The notes: generated by a model not told the origin, from the letters alone. Numbered from the stretch's first letter, positions 43,336-53,319 are shown. The stretch: DNA of 64,000 nt from UBA9300 sp032260385 (GCA_032260385.1 JAVVEL010000004.1:84494-148493), one strand, 5' to 3'. Made by a program: numbers and translations.

Positions 43336-44265
43336 ATGACATATGTATTGCTTCTTGCTGGCCTGGCATTACTGCTAATAAGCGGTGAATTCCTGGTACG
43401 CGGTGGAGTCAGCCTGGCCGGCTATTTCAGGATATCCCCCATGGTCGTGGGATTGACAGTTGTTTCCTTTGGTACATCAGCACCTGAACTGGTTGTAAGC
43501 CTGGATGCAGCAATCATGGGTCATCCCGATATATCACTCGGGAATGTTATCGGCAGCAACATATCAAATATTGCCCTTGTTCTGGCTATAACCGTCATAA
43601 TAACTCCATTTTTCGTCAGCAGGAAGGAAATTGTCGATGACATGATTATAATGACTGGCGCCTTTGTCTTGCTTTTAATTATGCTCATCGACCTTAAATT
43701 CAGTCGCCTTGAAGGCTTTATCCTGTTTGCTTTACTGGTGGCATATATCTACAGGTCAATCAGAAATGACAGAAAACACCTGCTGGCCAGGCCAACTGAT
43801 ATGAAATTTTCCCTGCCCGTTTCAGTGCTTATAATAATCCTGTCATCCCTGGGACTGGTTGCAGGAGCTGATTTACTGGTGAAGAGTGCCGGAGACATTG
43901 CCTTAAGGATGGGGCTTAGCGAACGGATAATTTCCGTTACTGTAATTGCCGTGGGAACAAGCCTCCCTGAGCTGGCAACTTCAATTATGGCTGCCATCAG
44001 GAAGGAGAATGGTATATCCATAGGCAATGTGGTGGGCTCAAATATCTTCAATGTTCTTGCAATTCTGGGAATCACAGCTTCTGTTAAACCCTATAACATC
44101 AAGGATGCAGGATTTAATCTGGATATGTATATAATGATAGGCATTGCCCTGCTCCTTATTCTTATGGTCCTGCACTCGAGTAATGCCAGGCTGAGCAGGT
44201 GGAAAGGTATTCTTTTGATAATGGCCTATTCATGCTATCTTTATGTCGTTTTCTACGCGAGATAA
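43336..44265 (+). CDS. calcium/sodium antiporter (CaCA family, YrbG-like)
   Basis: Ten-helix cation exchanger of 309 aa. The two inverted alpha-repeats that form the ion site are evident: GTSAPELVVSLDAAI...GNVIGSNISNIAL in the first half and GTSLPELATSIMAAI...GNVVGSNIFNVLA in the second, both with the essential Glu. The likely role is Na+-driven Ca2+ or similar cation extrusion across the inner membrane. It lies 34 bp after tatA and 23 bp before lolD on the same strand. Confidence 0.92.
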   Translation: MTYVLLLAGLALLLISGEFLVRGGVSLAGYFRISPMVVGLTVVSFGTSAPELVVSLDAAIMGHPDISLGNVIGSNISNIALVLAITVIITPFFVSRKEIVDDMIIMTGAFVLLLIMLIDLKFSRLEGFILFALLVAYIYRSIRNDRKHLLARPTDMKFSLPVSVLIIILSSLGLVAGADLLVKSAGDIALRMGLSERIISVTVIAVGTSLPELATSIMAAIRKENGISIGNVVGSNIFNVLAILGITASVKPYNIKDAGFNLDMYIMIGIALLLILMVLHSSNARLSRWKGILLIMAYSCYLYVVFYAR

Positions 44266-44288
44266 AAAAATGATTTTAACCTGAGTAT

Positions 44289-44945
44289 ATGATAAAAGCA
44301 AAAAATATAAGCAAAGCATTTGGTGACCTTAAAGTCCTTAAGGGTATTGACCTCGATATCAGGGATAGTGAAATTGTTACCATTGTCGGACCCAGCGGAG
44401 CAGGCAAAACAACCCTCCTTCAAATACTGGGTACCCTGGATAAGGCCGACACCGGGACAATAGAATATGACGGTGTCTTGCTTAATAATCTTAATGAAAA
44501 GGAACTGTCGCGTTTCAGGAACAGGCAGATAGGATTTGTCTTCCAGTTTCACCAGCTGCTGCCTGAATTTACAGCTCTCGAAAATGTTTGTATCCCTGCC
44601 TATATAGCCGGTAAGCTACGACAGGAAGCCGAAGACCGGGGCAGGCATTTACTTGGCTTCCTTGGACTGAAAGACAGGCTCGAACATAAACCCTCGGAAT
44701 TAAGCGGAGGCGAACAGCAAAGAGTGGCCGTGGCCAGGGCGCTCGTAAACGACCCCGGGGTCATCCTGGCCGATGAACCTTCCGGAAACCTCGACACTGA
44801 AAATAAACAGGAACTGCATAAACTGTTTTTTGACCTGAGAGACAGGTTCGGGCAAACAATAGTGATAGTTACCCATGACAGGGAACTTTCTGGTATGTCC
44901 GACAGGAAAATTGAAATGAAAGATGGTATTATCTATAATGGGTGA
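44289..44945 (+). CDS. LolD-like ABC transporter ATP-binding protein
   Basis: A 218-aa ATPase of the LolD/MacB/FtsE group. Walker A GPSGAGKTT (34-42), Q-loop FVFQFHQLLPEFTALENV, signature LSGGEQQRVAVARAL, Walker B VILADEPSGNLD and the switch His in VTHD are complete. FQFHQLLPEFTALENV is typical of LolD. A LolC/E-like permease is 40 kb away and a MacB-type permease lacking its ATPase is 6 kb upstream, so either could be its partner. The end overlaps the DUF2400 gene by 8 nt. Confidence 0.85.
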   Translation: MIKAKNISKAFGDLKVLKGIDLDIRDSEIVTIVGPSGAGKTTLLQILGTLDKADTGTIEYDGVLLNNLNEKELSRFRNRQIGFVFQFHQLLPEFTALENVCIPAYIAGKLRQEAEDRGRHLLGFLGLKDRLEHKPSELSGGEQQRVAVARALVNDPGVILADEPSGNLDTENKQELHKLFFDLRDRFGQTIVIVTHDRELSGMSDRKIEMKDGIIYNG

Positions 44946-45744
44946 AGCCTGGAAAAAAAAGTTCTCCTTTGATGAAATGAAGGACTTCCTTGAACTGAAA
45001 TATGAACAGTTCAACAATCCCGGGTTTATACAAAACGACCCCATAGCAATTCCTCATCAATATACTCTCAGGCAGGATATTGAAATATCAGGCTTCCTGA
45101 CAGCCACAATTGCCTGGGGAAGGCGTGATCTGATAGTAAATTCTGCAAAGAAGCTTATGAATCTCATGGGTGAGAGTCCCCTGGATTTCATAATGAATCT
45201 TGAAGAAAAGGGGCTTGAGCGCCTGAATAGCTTCTATTACCGTACCTTTAACGGAAACGATTGCTGTACATTTATCCGTGGACTGAAAAATATTTATTCA
45301 GCGCATGACAACATGGAAGATATAGCGGCAGCAAGCCTTGAAAAAGGTGAGAGCTGGAAGGAGGCTGTCATGAGTCTGAGAAATGAGTTTTTCAAGATAC
45401 CCCACAACAGGAGAACACTTAAGCATTTTGCTGACATAGAAAGAGGAGCAGCAGGTAAAAGGCTCAATATGTTTTTCAGATGGATGGTAAGGGATGATGG
45501 CCGGGGTGTGGATTTTGGCATCTGGAAAAGAATTGATAAAGCGGCACTTTATATACCGCTTGATTTTCATACAGGTAATATCTCCCGTAAACTGGGACTG
45601 CTGGAACGTAATCAGGACGACTGGAAAGCGGTTGAGGAGCTTACTTCAGTGTTGAGACAATTTGATCCGGAAGACCCGGTAAAATATGACTTTTCCCTGT
45701 TCGGACTGGGGATTATAGAGAAGTTTAATGATGGACTATTTTGA
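44938..45744 (+). CDS. TIGR02757/DUF2400 family protein
   Basis: A 268-aa cytoplasmic protein of the TIGR02757 (DUF2400) family, of unknown function. Family features are KYEQFNNPGFIQNDPIAIPHQY, DIEISGFLTATIAWGRRDLIVNSAKKLM and the C-terminal IPLDFHTGNISRKLGLL. Some members have been linked to helix-hairpin-helix DNA glycosylase-like folds; I do not see a catalytic motif. The start overlaps lolD by 8 nt (a second ATG lies five codons upstream) and the end overlaps trmN6 by 17 nt, so the three genes are tightly coupled. Confidence 0.85.
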   Translation: MGEAWKKKFSFDEMKDFLELKYEQFNNPGFIQNDPIAIPHQYTLRQDIEISGFLTATIAWGRRDLIVNSAKKLMNLMGESPLDFIMNLEEKGLERLNSFYYRTFNGNDCCTFIRGLKNIYSAHDNMEDIAAASLEKGESWKEAVMSLRNEFFKIPHNRRTLKHFADIERGAAGKRLNMFFRWMVRDDGRGVDFGIWKRIDKAALYIPLDFHTGNISRKLGLLERNQDDWKAVEELTSVLRQFDPEDPVKYDFSLFGLGIIEKFNDGLF

Positions 45745-46429
45745 TTTTAAACATTTCAGGCTTTACCAGGATAAATCGGCTTTCAGGATAGGTACTGACG
45801 GGGTTCTGCTTGGAGCATGGGCCGATGTGTCATCCGCTGGAAAAATACTGGACATAGGTACGGGCACGGGCCTTATTGCCCTGATGATGGCTCAAAGGAC
45901 ATCTTCTGAAATTGTTGCAATAGAACCTGACGGGCAATCGTATGAACAGGCAGTGGAAAATGTTGATCTCAGCCCGTGGCGAAACCGGATTGAGGTCATA
46001 AATACAAGAATTCAGGATTATTTGTCCGAAGCAAGCTTTGACCTTATTGTGACAAATCCCCCCTTCTTCAGGCAGTCACTGGCTAACCGTGATGAGCGCC
46101 TGGCCAAAGCCAGGCATGATTATGACCTTTCAGGCACAGACCTTTTGTCGGCCGTAAAACGATTTATGGCCCCAGGTGGCAAATTCTGCCTTATATTTCC
46201 ATTTAAGGAGGCAGCTGTTTTTATTGCTGAAGCTGCCGGCTTTGGTCTTTATTGCAATAAAATAGTTAAGGTAAAACCCCTCCCTGCAGCCCCGGTAAAA
46301 AGGATGCTGATGGAATTTGAAGCGGAGAAGAAGGAATTGCAACAATCCTTTCTCACCATAGAAAAAATACGACATAGATATACTGATGAGTATAAAAAGC
46401 TTACGGCTGAATTTTACCTTGCTTTCTAA
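45728..46429 (+). CDS. trmN6: tRNA1(Val) (adenine37-N6)-methyltransferase (YfiC/TrmN6-like)
   Basis: SAM-dependent N6-adenine methyltransferase, 233 aa. It has the SAM-binding motif I LDIGTGTGLIALMMAQR, acidic motif II AIEPD, and the catalytic NPPF (110-113) in IVTNPPFFRQSL. The N-terminal FRLYQDKSAFRIGTDGVLLGAW matches YfiC enzymes that methylate A37 of tRNA1(Val). The start sits inside the DUF2400 gene, and the stop codon overlaps the convergent saccharopine-dehydrogenase-like gene by 4 nt. Confidence 0.88.
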   Translation: MMDYFDFKHFRLYQDKSAFRIGTDGVLLGAWADVSSAGKILDIGTGTGLIALMMAQRTSSEIVAIEPDGQSYEQAVENVDLSPWRNRIEVINTRIQDYLSEASFDLIVTNPPFFRQSLANRDERLAKARHDYDLSGTDLLSAVKRFMAPGGKFCLIFPFKEAAVFIAEAAGFGLYCNKIVKVKPLPAAPVKRMLMEFEAEKKELQQSFLTIEKIRHRYTDEYKKLTAEFYLAF

Positions 46430-47763
46430 AAAATAAGCTCTGATTCAGGAAGCTTATACTCCTCTTCTGTCCTTATCCCCATCTCTTCAAGCCTGTCAAG
46501 TACCGGTTCGTAAATTTCTTTTTTTACAGGCCTGTAGACTCCCCTGAGACTGATTTTTCCTTCGAGTATGAGACCTGTGGCTATGGCTGCCGGGAGGGCT
46601 ACCGTACGCGCTATTGATGTATCCGTGGCAGGTGATCCGTAGTCAATAATCTGTGAGCTGATCACTTCCCTTCTGCCATCCTTATGCCTGGCAAGGAATA
46701 CATGCTTCAGGACAATCATGTCCTCTTCATCTTCCTTTAGGACCATTCTGCCCCTCATCAGGTCAGAGATAACTTCAAATGAGCTTTTCATCAATACCGG
46801 TAGCTCCCTTGCATCAAAAAGCCCCAGCCATTCAAAGGATTTTATTGCCGCTGAATCTGTTCCTGTGCCCAGGTAATCTGCCACTTCCTGCTTCAGGGGC
46901 TTACCCTTAACCCTGCCTGTTCCCGACCTTAACAGATCAGCATATGTTTTCCCTTTAAGATCTTCCTCCTGCCTGCTCAGCAGGTTAAGTGTTTTCATGG
47001 CATCAATGGTCTCACACCATCCCCTGAACCTGAAGGTTCCCCGGAATATTGTTTTAATACCCTTCAATCCGTAAATATCTATATAGCTTATTGAATCCCG
47101 GTTGGCATAAACCTCCAGTGTACCAACATCCTTAACCCTGTATTCGAAGGTTTTCCTGAAAAGGTCTTCAGGACTGATAATCACTGTTTCCCCATTGTCA
47201 AGATACCTTGCATCATTTAGGCTGGCAAGCAGGACTCCCTCAGGGCTCCATGTAAACTTATAGCCCAAAGGATTGTCGGCATATGCGGGAGCAGGCAAAG
47301 CTCCGCAAATAGACCAGAACTTCTCAATGCTGCCTCCTCCTTCCTGCACACTGTCGATAATCTTCATGGCCGACATATGATCGATGCCGGGATCAAGTCC
47401 AATCTCGTTAAGGATAAGTATTCCTGCTTTTTTTGCTGCCTCGTCTAACTCCGACATCTCATGCCTTACATAGGATGTCGTTACCATGTGTTTCCTTTTT
47501 TCTATGCACACCTCTGCCACACCGGAATGGAACCTGTAAGGGAGGAGGCTCACAACAATATCTGCTTCTTCGGTCATCTGGCGGAGCTCGCAGCTGTTAC
47601 CGGCATCCCAGTAAACCACGGTGCCCATGGGATGGTCTTTTATCATCCTCCTCGCATTTTCGCATGTATTGCATGCTACGGTAACTTTGCAGCTCTTATC
47701 AAGAAGATAATCAATAAGCGGCTTTGCAACCATGCCGGCGCCTAATACCAGTACTCTGTGCAT
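46426..47763 (-). CDS. saccharopine dehydrogenase-like oxidoreductase
   Basis: NAD(P)-dependent dehydrogenase of the saccharopine dehydrogenase family, 445 aa. The Rossmann motif VLGAGMVAKPLIDYL starts the protein; VSLLPYRFHSGVAE and NEIGLDPGIDHMSAM mark the junction to the C-terminal saccharopine-type substrate domain. The size fits saccharopine reductase (glutamate-forming, EC 1.5.1.10) of lysine metabolism, but related enzymes act in carboxynorspermidine and other pathways. Bacteroidota usually make lysine by diaminopimelate, so lysine catabolism or an unassigned role is more likely. Confidence 0.85.
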   Translation of the reverse strand: MHRVLVLGAGMVAKPLIDYLLDKSCKVTVACNTCENARRMIKDHPMGTVVYWDAGNSCELRQMTEEADIVVSLLPYRFHSGVAEVCIEKRKHMVTTSYVRHEMSELDEAAKKAGILILNEIGLDPGIDHMSAMKIIDSVQEGGGSIEKFWSICGALPAPAYADNPLGYKFTWSPEGVLLASLNDARYLDNGETVIISPEDLFRKTFEYRVKDVGTLEVYANRDSISYIDIYGLKGIKTIFRGTFRFRGWCETIDAMKTLNLLSRQEEDLKGKTYADLLRSGTGRVKGKPLKQEVADYLGTGTDSAAIKSFEWLGLFDARELPVLMKSSFEVISDLMRGRMVLKEDEEDMIVLKHVFLARHKDGRREVISSQIIDYGSPATDTSIARTVALPAAIATGLILEGKISLRGVYRPVKKEIYEPVLDRLEEMGIRTEEEYKLPESELIF

Positions 47764-47927
47764 AAGGAATATTTATCGGGTTAAACCAAGAGCCCGAATA
47801 TACTCAATTGTATTTTCGCGACCAATGATAGATGACAATTTTTATTCCATCATTCAATCATTCCACCATTCTTTCCTTTTTTGTCAACAATAAATAAAGA
47901 TGCCTTTCTTCTGTGCCTTCATCATCG

Positions 47928-47935
47928 TATATTTG
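47928..47935 (+). promoter_or_regulatory. candidate -7 box of mutS promoter
   Basis: TATATTTG is an exact TAnnTTTG match 18 nt before the mutS ATG. At 19 nt upstream there is only TTC, a weak -33 element. Confidence 0.45.
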
Positions 47936-47953
47936 TAGTAAGCGCAAAAAAAA

Positions 47954-50566
47954 ATGAAGGGATCCAAAAAATATGTCGAAACCCCCCTGATGAAGCAGTA
48001 CTACAGCATCAAGGAAAAACATCCCGATGCCATCCTGCTCTTCCGGGTAGGCGACTTCTACGAAACATTCGGTGAGGATGCCATCCGTTCGTCGGAAATA
48101 CTCGGCATAACACTTACAAGGAGGGCCAACGGTGCTGCCTCATGGGTAGAGCTCGCAGGATTTCCCTACCATGCCCTCGATACCTACCTTCCCAAACTGG
48201 TAAGGGCAGGGCAGAGGGTGGCCATTTGTGAGCAGCTTGAAGATCCAAAACTTGCAAAAAAAATTGTAAAAAGAGGAATTACCGAACTGGTGACACCGGG
48301 GATCTCGCTGAATGATAATGTGTTGGAACATAAGGAAAATAACTTCCTGGCAGCCATTCATATACATAAATCAATCTGCGGGGTGGCCTTCCTGGATATG
48401 TCCACAGGTGAATTCCTGGTAGCTGAGGGTTCATATACTTATGTTGATCAGCTACTGAGCAATTTTGCACCGAAAGAAGTCCTTTTTGAGAAGGGGAAAA
48501 CCAGTGAATACCGTGAACGCTTCGGATCGCGCTTTTATAATTATAAACTCGATGACTGGATCTTCAGGATCGATGCAGCAAATGACAGGTTGCTGAAGCA
48601 TTTCGCTACCACCTCCCTGAAAGGATTTGGCATCCACGGCCTCGATTATGCAATTATAGCGGCAGGGGCAATAATGTACTATCTCGATATCACACAACAT
48701 GAACGGACAGGGCATATAACGGGAATATCAAGGATAGAAGAAGATAAATATGTCTGGCTCGACCGCTTTACAATGCGTAACCTTGAAATGTTTAACTCCC
48801 CATTCGAGGAGGCAAAAACACTTATTGACATAATTGACCGCACTGCAAGCCCCATGGGAGGAAGACTCCTCAAAAAGTGGATATCCCTGCCCCTCAAAGA
48901 CAGCAGTGTGATTACTGAAAGACATGATGTTGTCGGATATATGGTAAGTAATTCTGATTTCAGGGATAATATCCGGGAACAGCTTACGGCAGTTGGAGAT
49001 CTTGAAAGGCTCGTTTCCAAGATAGCCACCGGCAGGATTAATCCGCGTGAAATGGTGCAGCTGAAAAGGTCGCTGCAAACTGTTGTGCCCCTGAAAGAAC
49101 TGTGCGGTAAAACAGGCTGTAATTCACTCATCCAGATTGGAGCAAAACTGGATCCCTGCAGTGAAGTCTTCAAAAAAATCGATGAGGGCATTAATGAAGA
49201 TCCGCCGCTGATGCTGAGCAGGGGTAACGTGATAGCCGGGGGACTTTCAGAGGAGCTTGACGATTTAAGAAATATTCTGCACTCCGGAAAGGATTATCTT
49301 GTCGAACTTCAGGCACGGGAGAGTAAAAATACAGGTATACCCAGCCTTAAGGTTGGTTTCAATAACGTCTTTGGTTATTATATAGAGGTAAGAAATACTC
49401 ATAAGTCTAAGGTGCCGGCCGAATGGATAAGGAAACAGACCCTGGTAAGCGCTGAAAGGTATATTACTGAAGAACTCAAGGAATATGAAAATAAAATACT
49501 GGGAGCTGAAGAAAAGATACTGGCCCTGGAACAAAAACTCTACGATGAACTGATCGCCTTCCTTGCAGGCTATATAAATACCATACAGATTAATGCTGTT
49601 ACCATTGCCAGGCTGGACTGCCTGCTTTCATTTGCAATAGTGTCTGCAGAGAATGATTATGTAAGGCCTGATATAAATGATTCATATATTATTGATATTA
49701 AGGACGGGCGCCATCCTGTTATTGAGAAACAACTTCCCATTGATGAGTCATATATACCAAATGATGTTTACCTTGATAATGAAGAGCAGCAGATAATAAT
49801 ACTCACCGGTCCCAACATGTCGGGTAAATCGGCCCTGCTCAGGCAAACGGCACTGATTGTTCTCCTGGCACAGGCGGGATGCTTTGTGCCGGCTTCCTCG
49901 GCCAGTATTGGGACTGTGGATAAGATATTTACAAGGGTAGGGGCATCCGATAATATAAGCCTGGGGGAATCTACCTTCATGGTTGAGATGAATGAAGCTG
50001 CCAGTATCCTGAATAACCTGTCAGACCGCAGCCTGGTACTGCTGGATGAAATAGGGAGGGGCACTTCCACCTATGATGGGATATCCATCGCCTGGGCAAT
50101 GGTGGAATATATTCATGAACAGCGTGCCAGGGCAAAAACCCTGTTTGCAACGCATTACCATGAACTTAATGAGATGGAGAATTCTTTTACCAGGGTAAAA
50201 AATTATAATGTGTCAATAAAGGAACTGGATGATAAGGTTATTTTTCTCAGGAAGCTGAAGAGGGGAGGCAGTGAGCATAGCTTTGGTATCCATGTTGCCC
50301 GAATGGCAGGTATGCCCCTCAGCGTTGTCAGAAGGGCTGAATCGGTCCTGAAGCAGATGGAAGAAGGCAGCAGGGAAAGCGGGCTTGCTAAACCTGTAGG
50401 CGACCTTGCTTCCAAACGCGAAGGGCTGCAGCTGAGCTTCTACCAGCTTGATGATCCCGTCCTGAAACAGATAAGAGATGAACTCATTGGCCTAGATGTC
50501 AATAACCTTACACCCGTGGAGGCACTCAACAAGCTATACAATATCCAGAGGCTATTGAGAAAATAG
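47954..50566 (+). CDS. mutS: DNA mismatch repair protein MutS
   Basis: Mismatch recognition ATPase, 870 aa, full length. Near the N-terminus, TPLMKQYYSIKEKHPDAILL and FRVGDFYETFGEDA form the mismatch-binding domain, with the Phe-x-Glu wedge inside GDFYETF-type sequence. The lever, clamp and connector domains follow. The ATPase has Walker A GPNMSGKS (from Gly619), STFMVEMNEAASIL, Walker B LVLLDEIGRGTSTYDG and FATHYHEL. The C-terminal segment (VEALNKLYNIQRLLRK) is the usual MutS tail. No mutL is adjacent. Confidence 0.98.
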   Translation: MKGSKKYVETPLMKQYYSIKEKHPDAILLFRVGDFYETFGEDAIRSSEILGITLTRRANGAASWVELAGFPYHALDTYLPKLVRAGQRVAICEQLEDPKLAKKIVKRGITELVTPGISLNDNVLEHKENNFLAAIHIHKSICGVAFLDMSTGEFLVAEGSYTYVDQLLSNFAPKEVLFEKGKTSEYRERFGSRFYNYKLDDWIFRIDAANDRLLKHFATTSLKGFGIHGLDYAIIAAGAIMYYLDITQHERTGHITGISRIEEDKYVWLDRFTMRNLEMFNSPFEEAKTLIDIIDRTASPMGGRLLKKWISLPLKDSSVITERHDVVGYMVSNSDFRDNIREQLTAVGDLERLVSKIATGRINPREMVQLKRSLQTVVPLKELCGKTGCNSLIQIGAKLDPCSEVFKKIDEGINEDPPLMLSRGNVIAGGLSEELDDLRNILHSGKDYLVELQARESKNTGIPSLKVGFNNVFGYYIEVRNTHKSKVPAEWIRKQTLVSAERYITEELKEYENKILGAEEKILALEQKLYDELIAFLAGYINTIQINAVTIARLDCLLSFAIVSAENDYVRPDINDSYIIDIKDGRHPVIEKQLPIDESYIPNDVYLDNEEQQIIILTGPNMSGKSALLRQTALIVLLAQAGCFVPASSASIGTVDKIFTRVGASDNISLGESTFMVEMNEAASILNNLSDRSLVLLDEIGRGTSTYDGISIAWAMVEYIHEQRARAKTLFATHYHELNEMENSFTRVKNYNVSIKELDDKVIFLRKLKRGGSEHSFGIHVARMAGMPLSVVRRAESVLKQMEEGSRESGLAKPVGDLASKREGLQLSFYQLDDPVLKQIRDELIGLDVNNLTPVEALNKLYNIQRLLRK

Positions 50567-50628
50567 AATTCCTCATTGCGATGTGGTGAACTGCAGCCTC
50601 ACCGGAAGGGTAAATAATGACGGATCGA

Positions 50629-52629
50629 TCACATGCCCAGACCGGGGTAAATATTCAACACATTATGGTCCTTTATCTCTTCCGGCAAACTGTAGGTCAG
50701 GGTATAAAAGTTTTGCGTATAGGACAGGCTGCCTGTACGGGCATTGATTATTACATACATTGATTCTTCAGAAGGTGCCGATAGCGACCACATCCCTGAC
50801 CAGTTGTCAGCTTTTCTGATCTTCATCGAATGCTTTTTGAAATATTTATTAAGCTGATTCACCAGTACAGGTCCGGAATCTTCTAAAATATGAAAAGTAA
50901 CGGAACTGTTCAGTTGTTTGCATAAATGCTCCAGCAGAATAAGCCAGTTTATAAATCCCGGCTCATTTTCTGCATTAAGGGGTATGTATACAAGCATGCG
51001 ATCTGTTAAATTAAGCGGATGGGGCATATGAGTAACTATAACCGTGTTGCTTGTTCCCCTGAGCACTGCTTCCAGCATATTCCCGAATATCCTGCTAATC
51101 TCATTCGTTCTCCCGCTCCAGCCTATTATTATGTCTGAAATATTCAGTTCTTTTGATACCCTTGCTATTGCCAGTGGTATATTTATATCCACACGGGTTA
51201 TGCTCTGTAAGGTGACGCCTGCGGCAGAAGCATATTCATGCAGTTTTTCCAGAACGGGCTTATTGTATTCAATGCGCCTGCGGGCATTATCATCATCTCT
51301 TACAATAGCAAGGGGGTATACAGGTTCCTGCCTTTTCTGGTGCGAAAGCAATATCGCAAGGTCAATAAGCTTTTCAATATTTTTAGGATTGGCTATGGGT
51401 ACAAGTATGCGCCTTGGTTTAGATGTCTCTTCCTCTGATATCTTCCTGCTTTCTTCCAGGGCAAGTTGCCTCCCGCTTTTTTCCGTAATATATGAACTGA
51501 CAAGGGAGGTGATAAGTATCAGCAGTATTACCGCATTGAAAATATCCCTGTCAAGCACACCATATTCATATCCCACCATCACAACGGCAAGTGTTGCTGC
51601 CGTACGTGCGGCAGTAAGCCCGAAGACAGTGTTCATCTCCGCCTTCGTCTGCCTGAAGAAAACTTTTGTTAACCAGGCAGCCAGCCATTTGCCTCCCAGG
51701 GCAAGTGCAGTCAGTAAAAGGGCATAAATAATCGGGAGGAAACCGGAAAACAGTATTTGCAGGTCAAACAGCATTCCCACACTGATAAGAAAGAAGGGTA
51801 TGAAAAGCGTATTGCCGACAAAATCTATTCTGTTCATAAGGGTGGAGGATGCTGGTATTAACCTGTTAATGGCCAGGCCGGCAAAGAAAGCCCCGATAAT
51901 GGGTTCGGCACCTGCAAGCTCAGCAATATAGGCCGAGGCAAAAAGGATGCACAGCATATATATAAACTGGAGCTGACCGTCAAAGAACATGTGCCTGAAA
52001 AACCACTGGCTCAACTTCGGAAGAAGTATGAACATCACGGCCGTGAAGAGGCCAAAAGAAATAAGAAAAGTTACCATGAAGTTGTTTTTATCCCCTTCCT
52101 TGAGCATTGCTGTAGCAAAAGCAAGAAGCATAAGCACAAGTGTATCAGCAATGACAGTGCCGCTTACTGCCGTAACCACTGCCGGCGACCTGCTGATGCC
52201 AAGTTTGTTAGCAGAGGGATAGGCTATAAGTGTGTTGGAAGCCAGTAAAATACCAATGAGCAGTGAGGGTATAATATTGAGAGAGAGGATATATATTCCT
52301 GTATAATAACCCAGGAAAAAGGGAAAGGCAAAACTGGTCAGGCCAAAGAAAACACTCCTGAAACTGTTCTTGCGAAATTCACTGAACTCTATCTCCAGCC
52401 CTGCCAGGAACATAATATAAAGCAGACCTACAGTACTGAATAATTCAATGGTATCATTATCTGCAATAACATTCAGTGCATGCGGACCCAGGATTATGCC
52501 GGCAATGATGAGACCAATTATTGAAGGGGTTTTGGTTCTGCGCAGGGCTATTGGTACGAGCAGTACAATAAGCAGAACCACCATAAAAATAATAACAGGC
52601 TGACTGATTGGTAGTGAAAATTGATGCAT
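50629..52629 (-). CDS. CPA2-type cation:proton antiporter with C-terminal USP domain
   Basis: A 666-aa inner-membrane antiporter. Residues 1-390 hold about 12-13 helices of the Na+/H+ exchanger fold (PSIIGLIIAGIILGPHALNV at the start, EPIIGAFFAGLAINRLI in the ion-binding region). From about 405 a universal-stress-protein domain follows (RRILVPIANPKNIEKLIDLA ... IIIGWSGRTNEISRIFGNML), a possible nucleotide-controlled regulator. The start is 3 bp after the ktrA-like stop, so the two are translated together. K+ or Na+ efflux in exchange for protons would balance the K+ importers upstream; the ion is not determined. Confidence 0.9.
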   Translation of the reverse strand: MHQFSLPISQPVIIFMVVLLIVLLVPIALRRTKTPSIIGLIIAGIILGPHALNVIADNDTIELFSTVGLLYIMFLAGLEIEFSEFRKNSFRSVFFGLTSFAFPFFLGYYTGIYILSLNIIPSLLIGILLASNTLIAYPSANKLGISRSPAVVTAVSGTVIADTLVLMLLAFATAMLKEGDKNNFMVTFLISFGLFTAVMFILLPKLSQWFFRHMFFDGQLQFIYMLCILFASAYIAELAGAEPIIGAFFAGLAINRLIPASSTLMNRIDFVGNTLFIPFFLISVGMLFDLQILFSGFLPIIYALLLTALALGGKWLAAWLTKVFFRQTKAEMNTVFGLTAARTAATLAVVMVGYEYGVLDRDIFNAVILLILITSLVSSYITEKSGRQLALEESRKISEEETSKPRRILVPIANPKNIEKLIDLAILLSHQKRQEPVYPLAIVRDDDNARRRIEYNKPVLEKLHEYASAAGVTLQSITRVDINIPLAIARVSKELNISDIIIGWSGRTNEISRIFGNMLEAVLRGTSNTVIVTHMPHPLNLTDRMLVYIPLNAENEPGFINWLILLEHLCKQLNSSVTFHILEDSGPVLVNQLNKYFKKHSMKIRKADNWSGMWSLSAPSEESMYVIINARTGSLSYTQNFYTLTYSLPEEIKDHNVLNIYPGLGM

Positions 52630-52632
52630 GGT

Positions 52633-53319
52633 TTATCCCCCCTTTAAGAATCGTTCAATATCTTTGATCTTACCATACATTACAAGAATATCATCTGCTT
52701 CCAGAACAGTTTCTGATGAAGCAACTCCCTGGACTTTCGTAATGTTTCTGCTTGCTCCAAGAATGTTATGGGTTTCAATAATTTTTATGGTAGTAAGTAT
52801 CAAGACCCCATAATTCCTGATTGTATTAATTTGAGCCAGTTTTTGTCCTGTAAATTTTTCCGGAACCTTAGCTTCTATTATACTATATTCAGGGTCTAAG
52901 CTGAAAGAGTCAACAATACCTTTCATGGTGAGCTTTTTAGTCCACCGTTCAGCCGTTTCTTCTTCAGGATGGATAATTTCAATTATACCCATTGCTTCCA
53001 GTATTGTTTCATGAAGCGGAGATATGGCGCGACTGATAAGCCGCTTAACCTTATTCTGCTTCATCAGGGCAGTTACCATCAGGTTGGCACCCTCATCTTC
53101 ACCAATACAAACAATAACAATATCAGTGTCTTTTAAGGGTAAACGCTTAGCCGCCTGTTGATCACTGCAATCCATACATATTGCATGAGTTATTTTTTCT
53201 TTATGGGCTTTAACCTTATCCAGGTTCTTATCAACGCCAATAATCTCATGACCTGTCCGGGTAAGCTTCTGAGCCAGGGATGAACCAAAATTGCCGAGTC
53301 CAATAATAATATATTTCAT
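52633..53319 (-). CDS. ktrA: KtrA/TrkA-type RCK regulatory subunit
   Basis: Cytoplasmic K+ channel gating protein, 228 aa. One RCK-N Rossmann domain (IIIGLGNFGSSLAQKL with GxGxxG, acidic VDKN at the end of strand 2) is followed by one RCK-C domain (about 140-225). A single RCK unit is the KtrA form; TrkA of E. coli has two. It binds NAD(H)/ATP/ADP and controls the membrane subunit. It lies between the ktrB-like gene (163 bp upstream) and the antiporter gene, and may serve both TrkH-type channels in this block. Confidence 0.9.
   Translation of the reverse strand: MKYIIIGLGNFGSSLAQKLTRTGHEIIGVDKNLDKVKAHKEKITHAICMDCSDQQAAKRLPLKDTDIVIVCIGEDEGANLMVTALMKQNKVKRLISRAISPLHETILEAMGIIEIIHPEEETAERWTKKLTMKGIVDSFSLDPEYSIIEAKVPEKFTGQKLAQINTIRNYGVLILTTIKIIETHNILGASRNITKVQGVASSETVLEADDILVMYGKIKDIERFLKGG

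Noticed and set aside
50578..50628. Hairpin (GGTGA/TCACC) between convergent mutS and the antiporter gene as a bidirectional terminator
   Set aside because: Stem of only 5 bp and no T-rich tract on either side.
51044..51727. 227-codon open frame on the plus strand
   Set aside because: Antisense of the antiporter and its USP domain; serine-rich composition typical of a shadow frame and no motif.
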